Positions 8,578 through 16,679 of a DNA stretch of 36,706 nucleotides are shown here, one piece after another; position 1 is the first letter of the stretch; each line of letters opens with the position of its first letter. The notes under the pieces were generated by a model. The model was not told where the DNA came from. It saw only the letters and a list, made by a program, of their open reading frames with translations, and searched no databases. The translations under genes were made by a program, and so were the position numbers. Source of the stretch: JBAXLO01 sp037134755 (lineage in GTDB: Bacteria; Bacteroidota; Bacteroidia; Bacteroidales; JACABE01); contig JBAXLO010000016.1 in the NCBI GenBank assembly GCA_037134755.1, positions 1-36,706 of the forward strand, written 5' to 3'.

Positions 8578-9936
8578 ATGAAGGAATTATTTCCATTAAA
8601 CGCAATCTCGCCCGTTGACGGCAGATATAGTAAACAAACTGCTCTTTTAGGAGGATACTTCTCCGAAAAGGCTTTGATTAAATATAGAATTCACGTAGAG
8701 ATCGAATACTTTATTGCTTTATGCGAAATCCCTTTGCCTCAACTTAAAGATTTTGATAAGAAACTGTATCCTAGTCTAAGAGAAATTGTTTCTAATTTTA
8801 ACGATGAGGATGCATTGGCTGTTAAAGAGATTGAAAAAACTACCAATCATGATGTAAAAGCTGTTGAATACTTCATTAAAAAACATTTCGACAGGCTTGG
8901 TCTTGACAGTTATAAAGAATTTGTTCATTTTGGTCTTACTTCGCAAGACATAAACAATACTGCCCAACCTTTATCTATCAAAGAGGCTCACGATGAGGTG
9001 ATGACCGAAGCCATGGACGAGCTTATTATGCTCCTGAATGATAAAATTGTTGAGTGGGCCGAAGTTCCTATGCTTGCCCGCACGCATGGGCAACCTGCTT
9101 CGCCTACTTTGCTTGGCAAAGAGTTGAATGTTTTCTTCGAACGCATCGTAAATCAACTCGCTGCTTTTATTACAATTCCTTTTTCATCTAAATTTGGTGG
9201 AGCTACAGGTAATTTCAATGCCCATCATGTGGCTTATCCTGAGATTGACTGGCTTGTTTTTGCTGATACTTTCGTTAACGATACTCTTGGGCTTGAACGT
9301 TTACAAACAACTACACAAATTGAACATTACGACAACCTTGCTGCTTTGTTTGATTGTTATAAACGTATTAATACGATCCTTATCGACCTTTGCAGAGATT
9401 GTTGGACATACATTTCGATGGATTATTTTAAGCAACAACTCAAAGCAGGAGAAATAGGTTCTTCTGCGATGCCTCATAAAGTTAATCCTATTGATTTTGA
9501 GAATGCTGAAGGTAACTTTGGTATTGCTAATGCTATCTTTGAGCACCTTTCGGCCAAGCTTCCTATCTCTCGTTTGCAAAGAGACCTTACTGATTCAACC
9601 GTTTGCCGCAATATTGGTGTTCCTTTTGCTCATACTTTAATCGGAATTAATTCTTTGATTAAGGGTTTAAACAAACTGATTCTTAATGAAGATGCTATTA
9701 ATAGAGATTTGGATAATAATTGGGCTGTTGTTGCCGAAGCCATTCAAACTATCCTTCGTCGCGAGGCTTATCCTAATCCTTACGAAGCTTTGAAAGACCT
9801 TACGCGTACCAATCAGAAGATTACTAAAGAAACGATGCACCTTTTTATTGACGGGCTACAACTTCCTGCCAAAGTAAAAGAGGAATTAAAACAAATAACA
9901 CCACATAATTACGTTGGTATCTTTAAAAAACAATAA
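8578..9936 (+). CDS. purB: Adenylosuccinate lyase
   Basis: 452 residues from the chosen start. It cleaves SAICAR and adenylosuccinate, the two fumarate-releasing steps of purine synthesis. The family signature GSSAMPHKVNPI is present. So are LTSQDINNTA and the ARTHGQPASPT segment, which carries a catalytic His. The N-terminus LFPLNAISPVDGRYSKQT matches where this family normally begins. I therefore start at 8578 rather than 8530, whose extra 16 residues are AT-rich and overlap the promoter. The stop codon is directly followed by the ATG of the ABC transporter gene, so the two are probably translated from one mRNA. Confidence 0.95.
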   Translation: MKELFPLNAISPVDGRYSKQTALLGGYFSEKALIKYRIHVEIEYFIALCEIPLPQLKDFDKKLYPSLREIVSNFNDEDALAVKEIEKTTNHDVKAVEYFIKKHFDRLGLDSYKEFVHFGLTSQDINNTAQPLSIKEAHDEVMTEAMDELIMLLNDKIVEWAEVPMLARTHGQPASPTLLGKELNVFFERIVNQLAAFITIPFSSKFGGATGNFNAHHVAYPEIDWLVFADTFVNDTLGLERLQTTTQIEHYDNLAALFDCYKRINTILIDLCRDCWTYISMDYFKQQLKAGEIGSSAMPHKVNPIDFENAEGNFGIANAIFEHLSAKLPISRLQRDLTDSTVCRNIGVPFAHTLIGINSLIKGLNKLILNEDAINRDLDNNWAVVAEAIQTILRREAYPNPYEALKDLTRTNQKITKETMHLFIDGLQLPAKVKEELKQITPHNYVGIFKKQ

Positions 9937-11760
9937 ATGAAGAACCTTAGCTTCATCTTTAACTATCTAAAAACGTACGTAGCACCCGTAGCCGTAAGTA
10001 TTTTCTTTAGTTTGTTTTCCGTTATGTTCTCTGTGTTTTCGCTTACGATGCTTATTCCTTTCCTTTCGCTCTTATTCGATAAGCTTGAGAAGGTTACGCA
10101 TGCCGTTCCCTTTGCTTTTAATTCCACTGCGATACTTAATAATGTCGAATATCTTATGACGAAAGTCATTGATGAACAGGGCAAAACCACTGCGCTCTTA
10201 TATATTTCGATAATGGCTTTTCTTATGTTCTTTACTAAGAATTTGTTCCTTTATTTAAGCAATTTTATTCTTGCTCCGGTTCGCAACGGAGTCCTTCGCA
10301 ACATCCGCAACGACATATATCTTAAATTATTAGTGCTTCCGCTTGGTTTTTATAGGCATAATAAAAAAGGCGACATCATTTCGCGTATTACCAACGATGT
10401 TCAGGATCTTGACGAATCCATGTTGAAGCCTTTGCAAACTTTATTTCTTCAATTTTTCACTGTTACGTTCTATATTACAGCCCTTTTCGTCATCAATTAC
10501 AAGCTCACGTTCTTTGTCATTGTGTTGTTGCCCATCGCCGCTTTGGTTATTGTAAGTGTTTCTAAAAAACTCAAGCGTATGGCTCCCGAATTGCAGCAAC
10601 GTACTGGCTCATTGCTCTCAACTGTTGAGGAAACGCTCTCCGGGCTTAGGGTTATTAAAGCTTTTAATGCCATTGATTTTTCTGACAATCGTTTTCGCGA
10701 AAGCAATAATACTTATACACGCCTTAAAAACAGCATATATCGTCGTGTTGACATGGCTTCGCCCATGAGCGAGTTTTTGGGTACTACATTTGTTATCATT
10801 ATTTTACTTTATGGCGGCAGTTTGATCCTTGGCGGGAAGTCGGATCTCAATGCTGCTACCTTTATCACTTATCTTACGCTCTTTACGCAGATTATTAATC
10901 CCGCAAAGGACCTTACTTCTTCTTATTATTCTATTCAAAAAGGCAAAGCTGCCATTGATAGAATAAAATTTATTATGGATGCCGAAGAAGTGGTTGTTCA
11001 AAAAGAAAATGCTACCCATCTCACTGAATTTAAAGAACAAATAGAATATAAAAACCTTACTTTTGCTTACGATAAGGACAATACTGTTCTCGATTCCATA
11101 TATCTGCTTATCCCAAAAGGAAAATCTATTGCCATTGTTGGTCCTTCGGGAGCCGGAAAGTCCACTATGGTAGACCTTATCCCTCGTTTTTACGACTGTA
11201 CTGCCGGTGCTTTGCTCATCGATGGCATTCCGATTACCGATTATGTTATTGATGACGTAAGAGCCTTAACCGGAATTGTTTCGCAGGACACTATTCTTTT
11301 TAATGATACTATTTTTAATAACATTGCATTCGGTGTCGAAAACGTTACGGAAGATGATGTTATCAATGCGGCCAAAATTGCAAATGCGCATCAGTTTATT
11401 GTTGACATGCAGGACGGCTACAACACCAATATTGGCGATAGAGGAGGCAAACTTTCGGGTGGGCAACGCCAACGCATCAGTATTGCTAGGGCTGTCCTCA
11501 AAAATCCTCCCATTCTTATCCTCGACGAAGCCACTTCGGCGCTTGATACTGAGTCCGAACGCCTTGTTCAGGACGCTTTGGATAAGTTGATGAAGGGTCG
11601 TACTACTATTGCCATTGCGCATCGTTTATCAACCATCAAAAACATGGATGAGATTATCGTTCTGGAGAAAGGCACTATCGTTGAGCGTGGCGACCATCAA
11701 ACACTTATCTCTCAAAACGGCATTTACAAAAAACTTCAGGACTTACAGTCTTTTAATTAA
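9937..11760 (+). CDS. MsbA-like ABC exporter, fused membrane and ATPase domains
   Basis: 607 residues, a half-size exporter that would work as a homodimer in the inner membrane. Residues 1-330 carry the six transmembrane helices of the type IV exporter fold, with the coupling segment RNDIYLKLLVLPLGFYRHNKKGDIISRITNDV. The nucleotide-binding domain (about 370-600) has Walker A GPSGAGKST near residue 403, the signature LSGGQRQR near 506, Walker B ILILDEATSALD and the H-loop IAHRLSTI. Lipid A or another lipid is the usual cargo of close relatives, but substrate cannot be read from sequence. The ATG follows the purB stop with no gap. Codons here and in late purB are more GC-rich than in the right half of the window. 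Confidence 0.92.
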   Translation: MKNLSFIFNYLKTYVAPVAVSIFFSLFSVMFSVFSLTMLIPFLSLLFDKLEKVTHAVPFAFNSTAILNNVEYLMTKVIDEQGKTTALLYISIMAFLMFFTKNLFLYLSNFILAPVRNGVLRNIRNDIYLKLLVLPLGFYRHNKKGDIISRITNDVQDLDESMLKPLQTLFLQFFTVTFYITALFVINYKLTFFVIVLLPIAALVIVSVSKKLKRMAPELQQRTGSLLSTVEETLSGLRVIKAFNAIDFSDNRFRESNNTYTRLKNSIYRRVDMASPMSEFLGTTFVIIILLYGGSLILGGKSDLNAATFITYLTLFTQIINPAKDLTSSYYSIQKGKAAIDRIKFIMDAEEVVVQKENATHLTEFKEQIEYKNLTFAYDKDNTVLDSIYLLIPKGKSIAIVGPSGAGKSTMVDLIPRFYDCTAGALLIDGIPITDYVIDDVRALTGIVSQDTILFNDTIFNNIAFGVENVTEDDVINAAKIANAHQFIVDMQDGYNTNIGDRGGKLSGGQRQRISIARAVLKNPPILILDEATSALDTESERLVQDALDKLMKGRTTIAIAHRLSTIKNMDEIIVLEKGTIVERGDHQTLISQNGIYKKLQDLQSFN

Positions 11761-11864
11761 TGTAATCCACTCTATTTACTTTCTTATCCTTATTATTATT
11801 TTCTTTTTACCCCTTTCGGGGAAGCTATTGCATTTTACCGCATCCACTTAAAACGCTATCATAT

Positions 11865-12095
11865 AAGCTTTACACTCTCTCACGAAAGCTCTACACCTTC
11901 TTCTGAAAGCTCTACACTACTTTCTGAGAGTTTTACACTACTTTCTGAGAGATTTACGCCTTCTTCTGAAAGATTTACGCTACTTTCTGAAAGCTCTACA
12001 CTACTTTCTGAAAGTTTTACGCCTTCTCACAGAAGATTTACACTACTTTCTGAAAGATTTACACCATTTAGAAGAAGATTTACGAGCTCGTAAAT
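11865..12095. repeat. 21-bp tandem array 2a (11 units)
   Basis: Eleven units fit exactly 21 bp each from 11865 to 12095. The common unit reads aagctctacactactttctg plus a, with alternation of ctctaca, ttttaca and atttacg and of ctactttctga and ccttcttctga between units. GAAAG and CTTTC within each period give a weak dyad. The units differ in sequence from array 1 but share the period. The last unit merges into a 40-bp perfect palindrome. The array lies about 100 bp past the ABC exporter stop. Confidence 0.95.
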
Positions 12096-12106
12096 CTTCT
12101 TCTAAA
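12067..12106. repeat. 40-bp perfect palindrome
   Basis: The two 20-bp halves (12067-12086 and 12087-12106) are exact reverse complements with no spacer, centred on gagctc. The left half is made of the last array-2a units (gaagaagatttacg). The right half is the same unit inverted. There is no T-run on either side, so it is not a typical terminator. Confidence 0.95.
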
Positions 12107-12159
12107 GAGATTAACACACATATAAGAGAGCGAATCGTTAATAGGAGAAACTTTATTGC

Positions 12160-12285
12160 TTACATGAAAGCCATTATCATCTACATAAGAGCGATTATTT
12201 TTTAGATGAATACGATTATAACTTACAAAATACACCTTATACCCAACATGAAATACATTATTAGCTACATGAGAAGGATTTTATA
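12160..12285. repeat. Degenerate 21-bp tandem array 2b (6 units)
   Basis: Six blocks of exactly 21 bp, beginning ttacatgaaag, ctacataagag, ttagatgaata, ttacaaaatac, caacatgaaat and ctacatgagaa, each ending in an attat-like stretch. Units are only about half identical but the period is strict. The 64 bp between 2a and 2b are close to three more periods and may hold decayed units. Confidence 0.75.
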
Positions 12286-12313
12286 TATCAAAAGATAAAT
12301 TTCTTTGTAAACT
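12286..12313. repeat. 28-bp direct repeat, upstream copy
   Basis: Identical over 28 bp to 12537-12564. The downstream copy contains the -33 box of the next gene. This upstream copy has the same TTTG but no matching -7 box, so it looks like a promoter fragment left by a duplication. Confidence 0.85.
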
Positions 12314-12357
12314 CTATTCATTTTTATAAGACTAATTAGATGTATTACTAATTTTAA

Positions 12358-12424
12358 CCACTAAGCGGTGAAAAACCGCTAAGTGGTAGCCATCCCGCTT
12401 AGCGGTTTTTTCACCGCTTAGCGG
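12358..12424. repeat. Nested inverted repeat, 29/30-bp arms
   Basis: The left arm (12358-12386) and right arm (12395-12424) are near-perfect reverse complements separated by 8 bp. Each arm itself contains an inverted pair, for example ccactaagcgg and ccgctaagtgg, differing at one position. The element can form either one long hairpin or two short ones. It is GC-rich against an AT-rich background. No T-run follows. Confidence 0.9.
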
Positions 12425-12536
12425 ATATCTAGAAAAAGCAAATAGCGTATTATATTAACTTTACAAAATTATGTCATTCCAAAATAAGTGAGGAGTCTCA
12501 TTAGATAACAAACCACCACATAAAAAATCTGTTATT

Positions 12537-12588
12537 TATCAAAAGATAAATTTCTTTGTAAACTATCTATAATTTTATAGTAACTTTG
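12537..12588 (+). promoter_or_regulatory. Promoter of the T9SS protein/sulfatase pair
   Basis: TTTG at 12555-12558, a 22-bp spacer and TAACTTTG at 12581-12588 fit the Bacteroidota promoter form. The ATG at 12606 follows within about 17 bp. The first 28 bp (12537-12564) are the downstream copy of the direct repeat found at 12286-12313. Confidence 0.75.
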
Positions 12589-12605
12589 TCATTTATTTTA
12601 AACCT

Positions 12606-14561
12606 ATGAAAAACATTTTTATTTTAATAATAATAATCTTTACACTTAATAGTATAAACGCTCAACAGCAACGTACTATATTCCCTCAACAGCAGATTGA
12701 TGCTTTCAATAAAACTGCTTTACAGAAGATTTGTAGTGGCGATACTGCGATTATGCGTAGCAATGGCAAATCCTCTCAAACATCAGGCATAGCACAGATA
12801 CTGAAACTTCAACGCTCGATACAGAAACCTCTTATAAATAAATTGCCACAGCTAAAAAATACAGATGCTTACGATACCCTTATTATTGTTGATACACTGA
12901 ATATAACGGGAACTTACACCCATAACGGTCCGATTATTGTTATTAACGGTGGATTACTCCATTTTAGTAATGCAAATGCCACCATACTAGGCGATATCAT
13001 TGTGTGGGGTCCTAATTCCAGACTTTATGCCGATTCGTCCTACCTTTATATTCCGCAACAATATTTCTATCAACGTTCGCTGCTGGTAATTGGAGGTGGA
13101 ATTGTTCATTATCATAATACTATCCTCGATCATAGTGGCCTTTCTAACAATTTGCTTGTCGCAAACAATTCCTATGTTGAGATGCTTAATGTTCAGAACA
13201 ATGGCTTTACTACCAATAGCGTGATGAATAAAGCGCAGATAAATATTAACGGCACCAATGAGGCTGGCGAATACGTTATAACTGATTCAGTTCAACTAAA
13301 TTTCAAGAATGCCAGCACCATTTTGCTTTGGCATCAGTTCCCTGCTGCTTCAGTTATCAATTTTGCCTTTCCAAACGGTGACACTGTCGTGAATTACAAA
13401 TTTAATAAGACTTTAGTAGGAGTTCAAGGAGTTAATTATAATATAAATATAGATACGAGCATAAACGTAATGTGGGGAATGATGCCTGTAACAGGCTCTA
13501 ACGTTACAATTAGCAATTCAAAGCTCCGATCGATAGGTTTATGGTTTACCGGAAGCGATACCATAGCGGTAAATGGTCTTGTAAACAACTCGCATTACGG
13601 TAATTTCACTGCCTCACTAAGTGATCGCAATCTACAACTTATTAATTGTGATGTGCAAACGTGGAGCATCTATCCCATGTGCAAAACGCACGTTAATTTA
13701 AGTGGTTGTATTGTTGGCGAAGTAGGTACCGAGCAATCCTCAAACTTTATGGGCACTAATTTTACGTGCGATGGTTCGGGCGGATACATGTGGGCCACGG
13801 ATACTTCCATTGTAATTGCTGGATATAGCTCGGCGGTTAATGCTGTGAGAAGTCAGGGCAATGGAATTGTGCTTTTTGCTTATTGCTCTTTGATGGGAGG
13901 CTATCCCTCAGCTCTTAACAGCTCTATAATAATGGTTATTCAGAGTATCGTACAACAGGAACCTCAACCTTTAGACAATTCATGCGCATGGTATGCAATG
14001 ATTGATCAGCCTTTTAATACTTTCGTAGATACCAATGCTGTGATTTCCGGTTCCGCTTGGATTGTAAAGACATCAAGTAGCCTTTTGATGGATTTCCATA
14101 GTTATAGAATGTATTATCAGAAGAATAATGCTGCTAACTGGACAGAGATTCCCTGTGACTCGCTTCATGCAAAGCATAACGATACACTTGCAGTTTGGAA
14201 CACTAATGGTTTAGTAGCAGGACAATATAATGTTAAGATGGATTTGTATGATAACTGGGGCAACTCGGCTGAGGCAATCAAAGCTGTAAACCTTATGCCT
14301 AAGATATTAGCCGGCATCGATGAGCAAAAGACAGCTGTTTTTAATTATTATCCAAATCCTGTTAAAGAAGAACTTACTATCGAAACTAATTTTAATAAAG
14401 AACAGAAATTTGAGATACTTAATCTTATCGGACAAACTGTTTATACCTCATTTATAAAGAATAAAGCTTCTATTAATACCCCTACATTCCCCGGAGGAAT
14501 ATATTTTATCAAACTTTATTCGGATGATAAAACGCAAATTAAGAAGTTTATAAAACAATAA
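12606..14561 (+). CDS. Secreted protein with T9SS type A sorting domain
   Basis: 651 residues. A signal peptide (1-20, KNIFILIIIIFTLNSINAQ) takes it to the periplasm. The C-terminal sorting domain (about 578-651) carries the hallmarks YYPNPVKEEL, GQTVY and PGGIYFIKL, ending in KKFIKQ. It should therefore cross the outer membrane by T9SS and be anchored or released there. The central part (about 90-480) is rich in short beta-strand-like repeats with Asn, Gly, Ser and Val and reads like a right-handed parallel beta-helix, a fold often seen in polysaccharide-acting or adhesive proteins. I see no catalytic motif I can name. It has its own promoter, and the sulfatase gene follows after 40 bp. Confidence 0.85.
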   Translation: MKNIFILIIIIFTLNSINAQQQRTIFPQQQIDAFNKTALQKICSGDTAIMRSNGKSSQTSGIAQILKLQRSIQKPLINKLPQLKNTDAYDTLIIVDTLNITGTYTHNGPIIVINGGLLHFSNANATILGDIIVWGPNSRLYADSSYLYIPQQYFYQRSLLVIGGGIVHYHNTILDHSGLSNNLLVANNSYVEMLNVQNNGFTTNSVMNKAQININGTNEAGEYVITDSVQLNFKNASTILLWHQFPAASVINFAFPNGDTVVNYKFNKTLVGVQGVNYNINIDTSINVMWGMMPVTGSNVTISNSKLRSIGLWFTGSDTIAVNGLVNNSHYGNFTASLSDRNLQLINCDVQTWSIYPMCKTHVNLSGCIVGEVGTEQSSNFMGTNFTCDGSGGYMWATDTSIVIAGYSSAVNAVRSQGNGIVLFAYCSLMGGYPSALNSSIIMVIQSIVQQEPQPLDNSCAWYAMIDQPFNTFVDTNAVISGSAWIVKTSSSLLMDFHSYRMYYQKNNAANWTEIPCDSLHAKHNDTLAVWNTNGLVAGQYNVKMDLYDNWGNSAEAIKAVNLMPKILAGIDEQKTAVFNYYPNPVKEELTIETNFNKEQKFEILNLIGQTVYTSFIKNKASINTPTFPGGIYFIKLYSDDKTQIKKFIKQ

Positions 14562-14601
14562 ATAAATCAAGATACACTTTATAGTACTTAATATTAATAA
14601 A

Positions 14602-16668
14602 ATGAATACAAAAACATCGATAAAGGTATGTACAGCAACAGTACTGCTGTCGCAAAGCATACAAGGCATCAAGGCACAGGAAACAAGCAATCAGCATCCT
14701 AATATCATCTATATCATGAGCGATGATCATGGCTACCAGGCTATGAGCTGCTATGGAAGTAAGATAAATACAACGCCCAATCTGGATAGGATTGCCAACG
14801 AGGGGATGATATTTAATAACTGTTTCGTCACCAACTCCGTTTCAGCTCCCAGTAGAGCAGTTTTGCTTACCGGAAAGTACAGTGATGTAAATGGCCAATT
14901 GGATAATATGCAGGCATTTGACGGAAGTCAGGTAACATTCCCAAAGATTATGCAAAAGAATGGCTATCAAACGGCCCTTATCGGGAAATGGCATCTTAAA
15001 AGCAGGCCTACGGGCTTCGACTTTTGGGAGATCCTAAGGGGACAAGGGGAATATTATAATCCGGTAGTTTTAAGTTCAAAAGATACGGTCATTAGGAAAG
15101 GTTATGTTACCAATATCCTCACCGACGACGCCATTAAATTCATTGATAATAGAGATAAAACAAAGCCATTTTGCTTATTATTGCTCAACAAAGCCCCACA
15201 TCGAAACTGGATGCCCGATTCCGCTTATTATAGTATGTATCAGAATAAGCAATTTGCCGTTCCTTCAACCTTTTTTGACGATTATTCAACCAGATGCGAG
15301 GCAGCCCACGTTCAGGAAATGAGTATTGCTAAAGATATGAATCTTGTTGGAGATCTTAAGCTAACCGATGCGCCCAACTACCCCGGCAGCGATTATCTGT
15401 ACTACGAACTTAAGAGGATGAACCCCGATCAATCCAAGTTATTTCATGCTGCTTATGATAGTATAACACTTAATTTCAGAAAGAATAAGCTTACGGGAAA
15501 TGACTTAGCCTTATGGAAATATAATAGGTACATTGCCGATTATCTAAGATGCATTGCCTCTGTTGATGATAACGTTGGAAGGCTTTTGGATTATCTTAAA
15601 GCAAACGGATTAGATAAAAACACTATCATAATTTATACTTCCGATCAAGGATTCTACCTTGGCGAGCATGGATGGTTTGATAAAAGGTTCATGTATGAGC
15701 AATCTTTAAGAACTCCACTAGTTATAAAGAATCCGGGGCACACTAAGGCCGGTTCCATAAATTATAACTTCGTAATGAACCTCGACTATGCAGAAACTAT
15801 CCTTGATCTTGCCGGTATCAAGCCTCCCAAAGAGATGCAGGGGAGATCTTTTAAGCCATTATTAGAAAATAAACCAATAAATGATTGGCGCAAGTCAATA
15901 TATTATCATTATTATGAGTTCCCGGCTGAGCATAATGTGAAGCGTCATTATGGAGTACGTACCGAAAGGTATAAACTCATTCATTTTTATTATGACATTG
16001 ATGCATGGGAGCTGTTTGATTTGAAAAATGATAGTAATGAAGTTAATAATGTATATGAAAATGCTGCTTATGCAGATATTGTTAAGGATATGAAGGTAGA
16101 ATTGCTGAAATTAATGAAACAATATGGTGATAATATTGATGATACTTTAAATTATAGTAAGCCGCTGCTTGCAAATATTAATAATCTGGCCAAGGATGCG
16201 GATGTAAAGCTTAAATATCCTGCTTCGCCTAAGTATAATGGAGGCAGTAACAGCCCCCTTACTGATGGTATTATCAACCAACCAAATGCAAAGGGATTCC
16301 CTCGCAATTATAAGAACTGGCTAGGCTTTGAGCACGATGATCTTGATGTTGTAATTGATCTTAAAAAGGATATGAAGGTTAATAAAATCTCAGCCCGCTT
16401 CATGGATAATCCTGATGGATGGATATTTTCTCCAGTAAATGTTGAAATACTTATTTCAACTGATGGCAAGACATATACTTCTCAAAAACTTGCTAACGAT
16501 AAAGTAAATGTTAAAGGTAATGCTCTGGATATTTATAATACAAGTTTAAAGAAAGCTAATGTAAGATACATTAAAGTTGTTGCCCACAATATAGGAACAT
16601 GTCCTAAAGGACACCCGGGAGAGGGTGCGCCGGCCTGGCTATTAATAGATGAAGTTATAGTAGAATAA
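14602..16668 (+). CDS. Ser-type sulfatase with C-terminal galactose-binding-like domain
   Basis: 688 residues. The N-terminus resembles a weak signal peptide ending near GIKAQ. The alkaline-phosphatase-superfamily sulfatase domain covers about 32-500. It has the metal-binding DDHG, the S-x-P-S-R motif with Ser81 (SAPSRAVLLTG), GKWHL, and a second metal site around TSDQGFYLGEHGWFDKR. Ser81 must be oxidised to formylglycine by an anaerobic sulfatase-maturating enzyme, and none is encoded in the window. Residues about 545-688 (LTDGI, NWLGFEHDDLDVVIDL, FSPVNVEILISTDGK) look like an F5/8 type C domain, suggesting binding to a glycan. The substrate is unknown; a sulfated glycan is likely. Probably co-transcribed with the T9SS protein upstream. 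Confidence 0.9.
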   Translation: MNTKTSIKVCTATVLLSQSIQGIKAQETSNQHPNIIYIMSDDHGYQAMSCYGSKINTTPNLDRIANEGMIFNNCFVTNSVSAPSRAVLLTGKYSDVNGQLDNMQAFDGSQVTFPKIMQKNGYQTALIGKWHLKSRPTGFDFWEILRGQGEYYNPVVLSSKDTVIRKGYVTNILTDDAIKFIDNRDKTKPFCLLLLNKAPHRNWMPDSAYYSMYQNKQFAVPSTFFDDYSTRCEAAHVQEMSIAKDMNLVGDLKLTDAPNYPGSDYLYYELKRMNPDQSKLFHAAYDSITLNFRKNKLTGNDLALWKYNRYIADYLRCIASVDDNVGRLLDYLKANGLDKNTIIIYTSDQGFYLGEHGWFDKRFMYEQSLRTPLVIKNPGHTKAGSINYNFVMNLDYAETILDLAGIKPPKEMQGRSFKPLLENKPINDWRKSIYYHYYEFPAEHNVKRHYGVRTERYKLIHFYYDIDAWELFDLKNDSNEVNNVYENAAYADIVKDMKVELLKLMKQYGDNIDDTLNYSKPLLANINNLAKDADVKLKYPASPKYNGGSNSPLTDGIINQPNAKGFPRNYKNWLGFEHDDLDVVIDLKKDMKVNKISARFMDNPDGWIFSPVNVEILISTDGKTYTSQKLANDKVNVKGNALDIYNTSLKKANVRYIKVVAHNIGTCPKGHPGEGAPAWLLIDEVIVE

Positions 16669-16679
16669 TAGCTCAATAT

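Noticed and set aside
12067..12106. Palindrome as the terminator of the ABC exporter
   Set aside because: No T-run follows on either strand and it is about 300 bp past the stop codon.
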